From NCBI RefSeq assembly GCF_011694815.1, contig NZ_CP050177.1, forward strand, positions 5,868,001 through 5,932,000: a stretch of 64,000 nt of DNA. The letters run 5' to 3'. The stretch comes from Streptomyces liangshanensis. GTDB lineage: Bacteria; Actinomycetota; Actinomycetes; Streptomycetales; Streptomycetaceae. Both the position numbers and the translations under genes were made by a program. This document shows positions 1 to 9,519 of the stretch, piece by piece. The notes under the pieces are model-generated. The model had not been told where the DNA came from, ran no database searches, and was given only the letters and a program-made list of their open reading frames with translations. Positions within the stretch are counted from its first letter, which is position 1. Every line of letters starts with the position of its first letter.

Positions 1-2
1 CG

Positions 3-413
3 ACGGCGGTCGTCCGGTTCGGGCGGGCCAGGCTCGGGGTGCTCAGCTGCCACCTGAGCCTGGACGCCACCGAACGCGAGGCGCAGGCGGGGATGCTGCT
101 CGACCGCCTCGACGGGCTGGACGTCCCCCACGCGGTCGCGGGCGGCGACCTCAACGAGCCGCCGGACCGGGGCGCCTTCCGGCGGCTGGCGGCCAAGCTC
201 CAGGACTGCTGGTCGGCCGCGCCGTGGGGCGGGGAGCACACCTGGGTACGGAGCGGGCCGCCCCGGCGCATCGACGCGCTCTTCGCCACGGAGGGCGTGG
301 AGGTGCTCGGCTGCGGCGTGCCGCGCGGCCTGCCCGGCCTCACCGACCATGACCTGAGGACGGCCACGGACCACCTGCCGGTCCTGGCCGCGGTACGCGT
401 CCCCGCGTCCTGA
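3..413 (+). CDS. Endonuclease/exonuclease/phosphatase family protein (C-terminal part, 5' truncated by window edge)
   Basis: The reading frame is open from the left edge, so only the last ~136 codons are present. Visible motifs fit the EEP (DNase I-like, Mg-dependent phosphoesterase) fold: a CHLSLD strand-turn, the catalytic GGDLNEPPD segment, and a terminal TDHLPVLA strand carrying the general-base His. The GTG at 39 lies inside the domain and is not the real start. Substrate cannot be told: the fold covers nucleases, phosphoinositide and sphingomyelin phosphatases. The gene ends about 80 bp before the stop of the convergent membrane-protein gene. The family call is fairly sure; the exact role is unknown. 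Confidence 0.8.
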   Translation, partial: TAVVRFGRARLGVLSCHLSLDATEREAQAGMLLDRLDGLDVPHAVAGGDLNEPPDRGAFRRLAAKLQDCWSAAPWGGEHTWVRSGPPRRIDALFATEGVEVLGCGVPRGLPGLTDHDLRTATDHLPVLAAVRVPAS

Positions 414-495
414 ACGCGGGCCGGCCCGGGCGCACCGACACCGCCCGGGCCGCGAGCCCTGTGCTTCAAGCCCTGTGCTTCCTGCCGCGTGAGCG

Positions 496-1134
496 CTACA
501 CCACCGCGCCGCGGCCCGGGTCGTCGTCCTCCTCGTCGCCGTGGCTCATCCGCGCCACCAGCGTGGCGAACCCGCCCAGGAAGCCGCCCACGCAGATCGT
601 GGTCAGCCACCACGTCATGTCCCACTGGAGCAGCACGGCGACCAGCATCAGCACGGGACCGCCCACCACCCCCAGCCAGGCGAACTTCGACGTGACGTCG
701 GCCTCCGGCAGCGGCGGCGGCTCCGGCGGGACGAAGTGCCCCTCGTCGTCCGACTCCTCCGCCGGCGCGTAGTCACGCGGGCCCGCCACCGGGGAACCCA
801 CCCCGGGGGCGAAGATCACCGAACCCCCCAGCGGGGGCCTCACCTCGTCCGTACCGCCGTCCGCCCCGCCGTCGCGGGGCTGGTCCGCGGTCTTTTCCGC
901 GCCGTTCTCAGGATGCTTCTCGGAACCCTTGTCCGGGGACGAGCCGTCCGGCTCCTGGCCGCCCCCGGTGCTGTTCGTCCCGCCCTCCAGCAGGGCCAGG
1001 CCGTCCACCGACTTGAACGGCTTGGCGCCCGGGGGGTCCGCGGGCTCGTCGCCGTACCCGGCCACGATCGCCGCCCAGGCGGCGTCCTCGTCGATCGGCT
1101 GCGGCTCGCGGTCCGCGTCATGTTGCTCAGCCAC
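496..1134 (-). CDS. Acidic, low-complexity protein with two C-terminal membrane segments, function unknown
   Basis: Start chosen at the GTG at 1134, giving 212 residues. It overlaps the end of the upstream esterase gene by 8 bp, implying translational coupling; the longer reading frame upstream is in the wrong frame for the esterase and has no conserved look. The first ~130 residues are hydrophilic, rich in Gly, Asp, Glu and Pro. Two hydrophobic segments follow (AWLGVVGGPVLMLVAVLLQ and WWLTTICVGGFLGGFATLV), then a short acidic tail. I do not recognise a domain. The last gene of a two-gene unit with the esterase. The pattern suggests a small bitopic hairpin membrane protein with a long cytoplasmic N-terminus. 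Confidence 0.8.
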   Translation of the reverse strand: MAEQHDADREPQPIDEDAAWAAIVAGYGDEPADPPGAKPFKSVDGLALLEGGTNSTGGGQEPDGSSPDKGSEKHPENGAEKTADQPRDGGADGGTDEVRPPLGGSVIFAPGVGSPVAGPRDYAPAEESDDEGHFVPPEPPPLPEADVTSKFAWLGVVGGPVLMLVAVLLQWDMTWWLTTICVGGFLGGFATLVARMSHGDEEDDDPGRGAVV

Positions 1135-1906
1135 CGGTGGTGCTCCCCTTCTTCCCGACAGTCGGAGCGAGCCGGCCGATGAACGCGTGACTCTCCTCGA
1201 AGATCCGCTCCGCGTCATGGTCCAACGTCGCGACGTGGTAGCTCTGTTCCAGCAGGACCTCCCGGACATCCGTCGAGGAGACCCGGGACAGCACCCGGGC
1301 GGAGTCGGAGGGGGGCACCACATGGTCCCGAGGACTGCGCAACAGCAGCAGCGGCTGCGTCACCTGGGGCAGCGCCGCGTCCACCAGACGGAACAGCCTC
1401 CCCAGGGAGTAGGCGGCGTGCAGGGGCGTCCGGGTGTAGCCCAGTTCGACCTTCCCGTCCTTGGCGATGTCGTTCGCCAGCCCCCCGACCGAGGGGATCA
1501 CGTGCCGCAGCACCGGCAGCGCGTACGCCGCCGCCCCGTGCATCCGCACCGCCGGGTTGACGACGACGATCCCGCTGATCGCCGCCCCGTGCTTGGCGGC
1601 CAGCCGCAGCGTCAGGGCCCCGCCCATGGAGAGCCCGGCGACGAAGACCTGCGCGCACCGCTCCCGCAGCTCGCGCAGCTCCCGGTCCACCTCCGCGTAC
1701 CAGTCCTGCCACCGGGTGGACTGCATGTCCTGCCAGCGGGTGCCGTGCCCGGGCAGCAGCGGCAGCGACACCGTCAGCCCGCGCTCCGCCAGATACTCGC
1801 CCCAGGGACGCATCGACTGGGGGGAACCGGTGAAGCCGTGACAGAGGAGGACGCCGGCCTCGCCGCCCTCGTGGTGGTACGGCTCGGCTCCAGGAAGGAC
1901 CGGCAC
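1127..1906 (-). CDS. Alpha/beta hydrolase, carboxylesterase/monoglyceride-lipase type
   Basis: 259 residues with the features of a small serine esterase: the oxyanion strand LLCHGFTGSP near residue 20, the nucleophile elbow GLSMGG near residue 94, the acid region RSPRDHVVP, and the catalytic His in SYHVATLD. The PLLPGHGTRWQDM segment resembles the Est30-like carboxylesterases of Gram-positive bacteria. No signal peptide or membrane segment, so cytoplasmic. The GTG start has a good ribosome-binding site (CAGGAGA). It is transcribed divergently from the acyltransferase gene, so the pair could take part in lipid turnover, but that is inference from position only. Confidence 0.88.
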   Translation of the reverse strand: MPVLPGAEPYHHEGGEAGVLLCHGFTGSPQSMRPWGEYLAERGLTVSLPLLPGHGTRWQDMQSTRWQDWYAEVDRELRELRERCAQVFVAGLSMGGALTLRLAAKHGAAISGIVVVNPAVRMHGAAAYALPVLRHVIPSVGGLANDIAKDGKVELGYTRTPLHAAYSLGRLFRLVDAALPQVTQPLLLLRSPRDHVVPPSDSARVLSRVSSTDVREVLLEQSYHVATLDHDAERIFEESHAFIGRLAPTVGKKGSTTGG

Positions 1907-2054
1907 CGGGGTCTCCTGTTCGTGAGGCTCGGAAGATGTACTTCACCGTACGCGACCGGACCGACACCGACCAGGTGCGTTCGGCCCCCAGGAAGGACAG
2001 CGCGGGACGCGCACGGGTTAAGGTCAGTCGGACAGCACACAGGAGGCATCCGAG

Positions 2055-2768
2055 TTGATCTACGGTGCAATGAAGTTCTCCGTCGGAGGGTCGCTGAAGC
2101 TCGCCTTCAGACCCTGGGTGGAGGGCATCGAGAACGTTCCCGCCGAGGGGCCGGCGATCCTCGCGAGCAACCATCTGTCCTTCTCGGACTCCTTCTTCCT
2201 CCCGGCCGTGCTCGACCGCAAGGTGACCTTCATCGCGAAGGCCGAGTACTTCACCACGCCCGGCATCAAGGGCAAGCTGACGGCCGCCTTCTTCAAGGGC
2301 GTCGGGCAGTTGCCGGTGGACCGCTCCGGGGCGCGCGGGGCGGGTGAGGCGGCGATCAAGAGCGGCGTCGACGTCCTGGCCAAGGGGGAGTTGTTCGGGA
2401 TCTACCCCGAGGGCACCCGCTCGCCCGACGGCCGGCTCTACCGGGGCAAGCCCGGCGGCCTGGCCCGGGTGGCGCTCGCCAGCGGCGCCCCGGTCATCCC
2501 CGTCGCGATGATCGACACGGAGAAGATCCAGCCGCCCGGGAAGGTGGTGCCCAAGCTGATGCGCCCGGGCATCAGGATCGGCAAGCCGCTGGACTTCAGC
2601 CGGTACCAGGGCATGGAGGGTGACCGGTTCATCCTGCGCTCGGTGACCGACGAGGTCATGTACGAAATCATGAAGCTTTCCGGTCAGGAGTACGTGGACG
2701 TCTACGCGACCGCCGCGAAGCGGCAGTTGGCCGAGGCGGCGAAGGAGAAGAGCCCCACCGGCGAGTGA
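2055..2768 (+). CDS. 1-acyl-sn-glycerol-3-phosphate acyltransferase (PlsC family)
   Basis: 237 residues. The acyltransferase signature HX4D is at residues 40-45 (NHLSFSD), and the glycerophosphate-binding motif is YPEGTRSPDGR near residue 117. The family transfers an acyl chain to lysophosphatidic acid at the cytoplasmic face of the membrane to make phosphatidic acid; here no clear transmembrane helix is seen, so it is probably peripheral. The unusual TTG start at 2055 is preferred because AGGAGG at 2041-2046 sits 8 nt before it; the ATG at 2070 is too far from that site. The acyl-acceptor is not provable from sequence. Confidence 0.9.
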   Translation: MIYGAMKFSVGGSLKLAFRPWVEGIENVPAEGPAILASNHLSFSDSFFLPAVLDRKVTFIAKAEYFTTPGIKGKLTAAFFKGVGQLPVDRSGARGAGEAAIKSGVDVLAKGELFGIYPEGTRSPDGRLYRGKPGGLARVALASGAPVIPVAMIDTEKIQPPGKVVPKLMRPGIRIGKPLDFSRYQGMEGDRFILRSVTDEVMYEIMKLSGQEYVDVYATAAKRQLAEAAKEKSPTGE

Positions 2769-2830
2769 GGGCGGGCGGGGCACGGGCGGGACGCGGCCGG
2801 GGGGCCGCGGAGCGGAACGGGGGCGGGGTC

Positions 2831-4144
2831 GTGGTCAAGCGTGAGCGTGTCGTACGGATGTCGGTCGAGCAGCCGCTGTGGCGGGCGCTGACCGGCTACC
2901 GGGTGCTGACCGCCGTCTACGCGATCCTGCTGTTCGTGTTCGAGCGGGGGAAGTTCGAGCGCCCCTGGGTCGCGATCGCCTTCCTCGCGTTCCTCGCCGT
3001 CTGGACCGCCGCGACCCTGCCCCGGGTGGCGAACGCCGCGAGCTGCACGAAGCGCTTCCTGGTCGCGGACCTCACCGTCGCCGTGGTCGGCATCCTGCTC
3101 ACCCCGCTCGCCGACGAGCAGGCGCAGCACGTCGACGGCCCCACCCTGCCGACGATATGGGCCGCCGGTTCCGTCCTCGCCTTCGCGATCAAGGGCGGCT
3201 GGCGGTGGGCGGCGCTCGCCTCCACCATCGTCGCCGTCGCCAATCTCGTCGAGCGGGCCCACCCCAGCAGGGACACGCTCCACAACGTGCTGCTGGTGTG
3301 GATCGCCTCGATCGCGATCGGCTACATCGTGGAGGTGGCCCGCGCCTCCGAACGCGTCCTCGCCCACGCCCTGGAGATCGAGGCCGCCACCCGCGAACGC
3401 GAGCGCCTCGCCCGCGACATCCACGACAGCGTCCTACAGGTGCTGGCGATGGTGCAGCGGCGCGGTACGGCCCTGGGCGGCGAGGCGGCCGAGCTGGGCA
3501 GGATGGCGGGGGAGCAGGAGATCGCCCTGCGGACCCTGGTCTCCAGCGGCCTCGTCCCCACCGCCCGCGCCTCCCACGACGCCCTCGCGGGGGGCGGATT
3601 CCTCCGTACGGACGACGGTCAGGACGACGGGACCGGCCACGGTCCGGGCCCCCGGCGGGACGGCGGTCCGGACCACCGGCACGACCACGGCCGGGGCGCG
3701 GGCCTCGGCAAGGGGCGGGCGGCCCCCGACGCCGGCCCGCAGGCGCCGTGCGACCTGCGCTCGCTCCTCGCCCCCTACACCGGCTCGAAGGTCACCTTCG
3801 CCGAGCCGGGCGCCCCGGTCCTGCTGGCGCCCGCCGCCGCGCGCGAGCTGGCCGCCGCAGTCGGCGCCGCCCTGGACAATGTGGGCAGGCACGCGGGTAC
3901 GGACGCCCGCGCCTGGATCCTGGTCGAGGACGACCCGGACGAGGTGGTCGTGACCGTACGGGACGACGGCCCCGGCATCCCCGAGGGCCGGCTCGCGCAG
4001 GCGGAGGGCGAGGGGCGCCTCGGCGTCGCCCTGTCGATCCGTGGCAGGCTGCGGGACCTGGGCGGTACGGCCGAGCTGATCTCCGTCCCGGGCCAGGGCA
4101 CGGAAGTCGAGTTGCGGGTCCCACGGGGGAAGGCGGAGCGATGA
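2831..4144 (+). CDS. Two-component sensor histidine kinase (MacS/DesK-like, HisKA_3 type)
   Basis: 437 residues from the GTG at 2831 (the ATG at 2858 is an alternative; both have weak upstream sites). The N-terminal ~170 residues carry four to five membrane helices, forming the sensor. The dimerisation helix has ERLARDIHDSVLQVL, with the phospho-accepting His near residue 198. A Gly/Asp/His-rich linker follows. The C-terminal ATPase domain has the N-box (ALDNVGRHA) and G1 box (DDGPGIP). It overlaps the response regulator by ATGA, so the two are a cognate pair. The stimulus is unknown. Confidence 0.9.
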   Translation: MVKRERVVRMSVEQPLWRALTGYRVLTAVYAILLFVFERGKFERPWVAIAFLAFLAVWTAATLPRVANAASCTKRFLVADLTVAVVGILLTPLADEQAQHVDGPTLPTIWAAGSVLAFAIKGGWRWAALASTIVAVANLVERAHPSRDTLHNVLLVWIASIAIGYIVEVARASERVLAHALEIEAATRERERLARDIHDSVLQVLAMVQRRGTALGGEAAELGRMAGEQEIALRTLVSSGLVPTARASHDALAGGGFLRTDDGQDDGTGHGPGPRRDGGPDHRHDHGRGAGLGKGRAAPDAGPQAPCDLRSLLAPYTGSKVTFAEPGAPVLLAPAAARELAAAVGAALDNVGRHAGTDARAWILVEDDPDEVVVTVRDDGPGIPEGRLAQAEGEGRLGVALSIRGRLRDLGGTAELISVPGQGTEVELRVPRGKAER

Positions 4145-4830
4145 GCACGGACATGACGGGGACGACGGCGGGTCCGGTCAGGGTGATGGTCGTCGACGAC
4201 CACCCGATGTGGCGCGACGCCGTCGCCCGCGACCTGGACGCGGCCGGGTTCGAGGTGATCGCCACGGCCGGGGACGGCCCGCAGGCGGTACGCCGGGCGA
4301 AGGCCACCGCCCCGCAGGTCCTCGTCCTCGACCTCAACCTCCCCGGCATGCCCGGCGTCCAGGTCTGCAAGGAACTGGTCGGCCTCCAGCCGGGCCTGCG
4401 GGTCCTGGTCCTCTCGGCCAGCGGCGAGCACGCCGACGTGCTGGAGGCGGTCAAGTCCGGCGCCACCGGCTACCTGCTCAAGTCCGCCAGTACGGAGGAG
4501 CTGGTCGACGCCGTCCGCAGGACCGCCGTCGGCGACCCGGTCTTCACCCCCGGCCTCGCCGGGCTGGTCCTCGGGGAGTACCGCAGGCTCGCCTCCGAGC
4601 CCGCCCCCGCCGCCCCGGACGAGCCGAAGGCCCCCCAGCTCACCGAGCGGGAGACCGAGGTGCTGCGCCTGGTCGCCAAGGGGCTGTCGTACAAGCAGAT
4701 CGCCGAGCGGCTGGTCATCTCCCACCGGACCGTGCAGAACCACGTCCAGAACACCCTGGGCAAGCTGCAACTGCACAACCGCGTCGAGCTGGTGCGGTAC
4801 GCGATCGAACGCGGCCTGGACGACGCCTGA
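4141..4830 (+). CDS. LuxR/NarL-family response regulator
   Basis: 229 residues. The receiver domain shows the acidic pair D19/D20, the phospho-acceptor D64 in LDLNLPG, and the conserved Lys in the LLKSA loop. The C-terminal half is a LuxR-type helix-turn-helix starting at LTERETEVLRLVAKGLS and including the recognition segment IAERLVISHRTVQNH. The start codon overlaps the kinase stop (ATGA), so kinase and regulator are translationally coupled. The protein is predicted to bind DNA as a dimer after phosphorylation; targets cannot be read from this window. Confidence 0.95.
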   Translation: MSTDMTGTTAGPVRVMVVDDHPMWRDAVARDLDAAGFEVIATAGDGPQAVRRAKATAPQVLVLDLNLPGMPGVQVCKELVGLQPGLRVLVLSASGEHADVLEAVKSGATGYLLKSASTEELVDAVRRTAVGDPVFTPGLAGLVLGEYRRLASEPAPAAPDEPKAPQLTERETEVLRLVAKGLSYKQIAERLVISHRTVQNHVQNTLGKLQLHNRVELVRYAIERGLDDA

Positions 4831-4909
4831 CCGGCCCGGCGCCCCCCGCGCGCCGGCGGGCCGGACGGACCGGGGCGCTCGACGCCCCCGGCCCGCCCGG
4901 CCGCCCGGC

Positions 4910-6820
4910 TCACACCCCCGCGCGGGCGCCGCTCATCGCCCCGGCCAGCAACTCCCGTACGATCTCCGGGCCGTTCAGGGTCAGCACCGACTCCGGGTGG
5001 AACTGCACGGAGGCGAAGCCCGGGCCGCGCAGCGCGTGCACCTCGCCGTCGTCCGTACCGCCGTCCCCGCGGCTCACCTCGATGCCGTGCGCCGCCAGCT
5101 CCACCGCCGCCGCGTCGTCGCAGGTCGCCGTGAAGCTGTTGTAGAACCCGACCGTCTCCGCCCGGCCGAACAGGTCGACGCCGGTCTGCGCGCCCTGGTG
5201 GGGGACCCGCTTGCGCACGGTCTCCAGGCCCAGTTCGACCGCGATCAGCTCATGGCCCAGGCAGATGCCGAGCAGCCCGTGCCGCCGGTCCCGCAGCAGC
5301 CCGGCGGCCAGCTCCCGCAGCAGCCCCATCTTCGGATCCGCCGGGTCCGCCGGATCGCCCGGCCCCGGCCCCAGCACCACCGGTCCCGGGTGCGCCAGCG
5401 CCGCCGGGCGCAGGCCCGGCTCGTCGAAGCGCCGCACCGTCACCTCCAGGCCGGACGAGCGCAGCAGGTGCGCGAGCATCGCGGTGAAGGTGTCCTCCCC
5501 GTCCACGACCAGCGCGTGCCCGGCCAGCGGCGCCGGCGCGGTCCGCATCCTCAGCCAGAACGGCGAGAGGTCCGCCCGCCGCGCGTCCAGCGCCGCCCGC
5601 ACCCGCGGGTCGTCCGCCAGGCGCGGGGCCTCCCGCGCGGTGCGCGACGGCCCCGGCCGTACCCCCAGCGCCGCCAGCACCCCCGCCGCCTTGGCGTGGG
5701 TCTCCGCCACCTCGCCCGCCGGGTCCGAGTGCCGTACGAGCGTGGCCCCGACCGGCACCCGCAGGCCGCCCTCGCCGTCGATGTCGGCGGTACGGATCAG
5801 GATGGGCGAGTCGAGGGTCTGCGCCCCGCCCGCGTCCCGGCCGATCAGGGCCAGCGCGCCCGCGTAGTAGCCGCGCCCGCCCTCCTCGTGGCGTTCGATG
5901 ACCCGGCAGGCGTTCTGCACGGGCGACCCGGTCACGGTGGCGGCGAACATCGTCTCCTTGAGCACCTCGCGCACGTCCAGCGAGGACCGGCCGCGCAACT
6001 CGTACTCGGTGTGGGCGAGATGGGCCATCTCCTTGAGCCGCGGCCCGATCACCACCCCGCCCCGGTCGCCGACGGTGCACATCATCTTCAGCTCCTCGTC
6101 GACGACCATCGACAGCTCCTCGGTCTCCTTGCGGTCGCCCAGGAAGCCGAGGAGGCCCTCCGCCGTCGGCCCGCCCGGCGGATAGCGGAACGTGCCGCTG
6201 ATCGGGTTCATCACGACCGTCCCGCCGCTCATCCGCACATGCACCTCGGGGCTGGCGCCGACGAGGGTGCGCTCCCCGGCGTGCACGACGAAGGTCCAGT
6301 ACGCGCCCCGCTCCCCGGCGAGCAGCCGCCGGAACAGCGCGAGGGCGTCGGCGCGCCCGAAGCCGGGGATCCGCCCCTCGAACGTCCTGCGAATGACGAA
6401 GTTCGCCCCCTCGCCGCTGCCGATCTCGTCCTCGACGACCCGCCGCACGATCCGCGCGTACCGCTCGTCGTCCACGTCGAAGGCGCCGCCCTCGACCCGT
6501 ACCGCGTGCTCCGGCAGCAGGCCGAGCACCTCGTCCAGGGGCAGTTCGTACCGCTCGTCCGCGACGAGCACCGCGAGGGGCGTCCCGTCGTCCCGTACGT
6601 CGAAGCCGCGCTCCCTGATCTGCCGGAACGGCACCAGCGCGAGGGCGGTGCGCGACCCGTCCGGCAGGTCCGCGAGGCGCGCTGCCTCCTGGACCGGGCC
6701 GATCAGCAGCTCCACCACGTCGTGGTCACGGCCCGGGGTGCGGCGGCGGAGCAGGGCGAACGGCGGGGAGGCGGGGTCCAGGAGCCGGTCGAGGAGAGCG
6801 GCGGTGGAGGTCTCGGTCAT
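4910..6820 (-). CDS. trpE: Fused anthranilate synthase (TrpE-TrpG), first step of tryptophan synthesis
   Basis: 636 residues with both subunits in one chain. The N-terminal chorismate-binding domain (to about residue 430) has NPISGTFR, the EELSMVVDEE helix and the TGSPVQNA segment. The C-terminal class I glutamine amidotransferase has the nucleophile Cys in GICLGHE (about residue 520) and the HPES triad segment (about residue 608). The enzyme converts chorismate plus glutamine to anthranilate. The ATG at 6820 is chosen for its GGAAGGA site. A WWW leader peptide and terminator hairpin lie directly upstream, so expression should fall when tryptophan is plentiful. That attenuator argues for a role in primary metabolism rather than in a secondary metabolite cluster. 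Confidence 0.93.
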   Translation of the reverse strand: MTETSTAALLDRLLDPASPPFALLRRRTPGRDHDVVELLIGPVQEAARLADLPDGSRTALALVPFRQIRERGFDVRDDGTPLAVLVADERYELPLDEVLGLLPEHAVRVEGGAFDVDDERYARIVRRVVEDEIGSGEGANFVIRRTFEGRIPGFGRADALALFRRLLAGERGAYWTFVVHAGERTLVGASPEVHVRMSGGTVVMNPISGTFRYPPGGPTAEGLLGFLGDRKETEELSMVVDEELKMMCTVGDRGGVVIGPRLKEMAHLAHTEYELRGRSSLDVREVLKETMFAATVTGSPVQNACRVIERHEEGGRGYYAGALALIGRDAGGAQTLDSPILIRTADIDGEGGLRVPVGATLVRHSDPAGEVAETHAKAAGVLAALGVRPGPSRTAREAPRLADDPRVRAALDARRADLSPFWLRMRTAPAPLAGHALVVDGEDTFTAMLAHLLRSSGLEVTVRRFDEPGLRPAALAHPGPVVLGPGPGDPADPADPKMGLLRELAAGLLRDRRHGLLGICLGHELIAVELGLETVRKRVPHQGAQTGVDLFGRAETVGFYNSFTATCDDAAAVELAAHGIEVSRGDGGTDDGEVHALRGPGFASVQFHPESVLTLNGPEIVRELLAGAMSGARAGV

Positions 6821-6893
6821 GGGCGGTGTTCCTTCCGGGTGAGCTTCCGGGTGACGAGGAACGGCCCGCTTTCCGGAAGGACCCGGAAACACC

Positions 6894-6918
6894 GAAGGCC
6901 GCCCCTCGGGCGGCCTTC
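6894..6918 (-). terminator. Attenuator terminator hairpin of the trp leader
   Basis: Perfect 11-bp stem (6894-6904 with 6908-6918) and a 3-nt loop, lying between the leader peptide stop (6941) and the anthranilate synthase start. On the minus strand it is followed by GGTGTTTCC, a short U-containing stretch. Its place after a Trp-rich leader peptide is the classic layout of ribosome-mediated attenuation; the competing antiterminator fold was not modelled. Confidence 0.8.
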
Positions 6919-6940
6919 TCGATTCGTGTCGCGCGCTGAA

Positions 6941-6997
6941 TCAGTGGGCCGCCGAGCGAGCGGTCCACCACCAGGTCTGCTGTGCGTGCGCGAACAT
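6941..6997 (-). CDS. trpL: trp operon leader peptide with three tandem Trp codons
   Basis: Eighteen codons reading MFAHAQQTWWWTARSAAH and a TGA stop, too short for normal gene calling. Three consecutive TGG codons are the sensing element: ribosome stalling when charged tRNA-Trp is scarce would prevent the downstream terminator (6894-6918) from forming. The same kind of leader is known before anthranilate synthase genes of Streptomyces. No Shine-Dalgarno sequence precedes the ATG, and a TAGGGT -10-like hexamer ends 7 nt before it, so the leader is probably translated from a leaderless transcript. Confidence 0.92.
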   Translation of the reverse strand: MFAHAQQTWWWTARSAAH

Positions 6998-7004
6998 GCA
7001 CGGC

Positions 7005-7010
7005 ACCCTA
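7005..7010 (-). promoter_or_regulatory. -10-like element of trpL/trpE promoter
   Basis: TAGGGT on the minus strand, with 7 nt between it and the ATG of the leader peptide. This would put transcription start at or next to the A of ATG. No convincing -35 is visible at 17-18 bp. The call rests on spacing only. Confidence 0.5.
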
Positions 7011-7083
7011 GCGCATCCGCCCCCCGCGAGGCGCGAAGCGTTCCATACTGTGAGCGTCGGCCATGGCACAGGCCGCGACCACG

Positions 7084-8448
<1,365 letters not shown>

Positions 8449-8475
8449 GCCGGCGGACAGGCGCCGAGAACGCAC

Positions 8476-8513
8476 GACGGGGCGCGGATCGGTGTGATCC
8501 GCACCCCATCGTC
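8476..8513 (+). terminator. Terminator-like hairpin after the DAHP synthase gene
   Basis: Arms 8476-8490 and 8496-8513 pair through GGGcGCGGATC/GATCCGCaCCC with small bulges. A few T residues follow near 8525. It lies 28 bp after the stop codon and ahead of the iron box of the next gene. Confidence 0.65.
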
Positions 8514-8552
8514 CGTTCCGGGACTTTTGCGTGCGGGCCGCAATGGGTAAGG

Positions 8553-8571
8553 TTAGGTTTGCCTCACCGGG
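8553..8571 (+). promoter_or_regulatory. Iron box (DmdR/IdeR-type) upstream of the ferredoxin gene
   Basis: TTAGGTTTGCCTCACC plus three bases closely follows the actinobacterial iron-box consensus (TTAGGTTAGGCTCACCTAA); the left two thirds match well and the last three bases do not. It stands 59-77 bp before the GTG of the ferredoxin gene, where an iron-loaded repressor would block transcription. This fits iron-starvation induction of ferritin-iron release. Confidence 0.75.
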
Positions 8572-8629
8572 ACGGTCGGGGCGACCGTCCGTTGCCGCTG
8601 CCCCACCGATCCCGCCGGAGGTGAACCGC

Positions 8630-8881
8630 GTGTACGTGTGCTCGTGCTTCGGCATCACCGAGAAGCAGGTCAGGGAACACGCGGACAGCGGCGCCTGCAC
8701 CCCGCGCCAGATCGCGTCGGCCAGCAAGGCCGGCACCGACTGCGGTTCGTGCGTGCGCCGTATCCAGTCCCTCCTGGGGCGGGGAGCGGTGTGCCCCCGC
8801 CGGGAGCTGCTCGCGGAGGCCGTACCCGCCGAGTCCGCCCCGGCCGTCGTCACCCGCACGGGCCTGGGCGAGGCCGCCTGA
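8630..8881 (+). CDS. bfd: Bacterioferritin-associated ferredoxin ((2Fe-2S)-binding protein)
   Basis: 83 residues. Four cysteines in the Bfd pattern (C4, C6, C38, C41) ligate a [2Fe-2S] cluster; the protein docks on bacterioferritin and reduces its stored ferric core so that iron can be released. The GTG at 8630 is chosen because GGAGGT at 8617-8622 has ideal spacing to it. The last ~30 residues, after the Fe-S domain, are Ala/Pro-rich. An iron box lies upstream. It is convergent with bfr, with only 3 bp between the two stop codons. Confidence 0.92.
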   Translation: MYVCSCFGITEKQVREHADSGACTPRQIASASKAGTDCGSCVRRIQSLLGRGAVCPRRELLAEAVPAESAPAVVTRTGLGEAA

Positions 8882-8884
8882 CGG

Positions 8885-9364
8885 TCAGCTGTCCGGCTGC
8901 TCGATCACCTGGGCGAGGTACAGCGGCTCACCGAGCTTCTCGATCAGCGCGAGCTGCGTGTCGAGGTAGTCGATGTGGTGCTCCTCGTCCGCCAGGATCG
9001 ATTCGAAGATCCGCTTGGACGTGTGGTCCGACTTCTGGCGCATGACGTCGATCCCGCGCTTGAGGCGGTCGATCGCCTCCACCTCGACCTCGCGGTCCGC
9101 CTGGAACATCTCGGTGACCGTCTGCCCCACCCGGACATGGAACAGCCGCTGGTAGTTCGGCAGGCCGTCCAGGAAAAGAATCCGGTCGGTGAGCAGCTCG
9201 GCGTGCTTCATCTCGTCGAACGACTCCGCGCGCGTGTACTTCGCGAGCTTCGTCCAGCCGAAGTTCTCCTGCATCTTGGCGTGCAGAAAGTACTGATTGA
9301 TCGCGGTCAGTTCCGCGGTCAGCTGCTCGTTGAGGAATTCGAGGACCTCGGGGTCGCCCTGCAT
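8885..9364 (-). CDS. bfr: Bacterioferritin
   Basis: 159 residues, the family length. All ferroxidase-centre residues are present in register with E. coli Bfr: E18, E51, H54, E94, E127, H130. M52, the axial heme ligand shared by two subunits, is also present. The protein forms a 24-subunit cage that oxidises and stores iron in the cytoplasm. A strong GGAAGGAG site precedes the ATG. A dyad, GTAAG-N6-CTTAC at 9437-9452, lies in the promoter region. It faces bfd, its electron donor for iron release, in a convergent arrangement that could allow antisense read-through. Confidence 0.97.
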   Translation of the reverse strand: MQGDPEVLEFLNEQLTAELTAINQYFLHAKMQENFGWTKLAKYTRAESFDEMKHAELLTDRILFLDGLPNYQRLFHVRVGQTVTEMFQADREVEVEAIDRLKRGIDVMRQKSDHTSKRIFESILADEEHHIDYLDTQLALIEKLGEPLYLAQVIEQPDS

Positions 9365-9436
9365 CGCGGCGGCTCCTTCCAGGCGGGTGACGGGCAGGAA
9401 TGCGCGAATCCTCGCACCGCCACCGGGGGGCGTCCA

Positions 9437-9452
9437 GTAAGTGCACGCTTAC
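9437..9452. promoter_or_regulatory. Inverted repeat between bfr and the sulfite-oxidase-like gene
   Basis: GTAAG-N6-CTTAC, a 5-bp dyad in the 150-bp divergent intergenic region. It could be a repressor operator for either gene. It does not match the iron-box consensus. The evidence is symmetry only. Confidence 0.35.
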
Positions 9453-9519
9453 CACCAGTTGCCCGAATCCGGCGAGACCTGGTCATGACCACCCCTTCCG
9501 GTCTGTCACCATGGAACGC

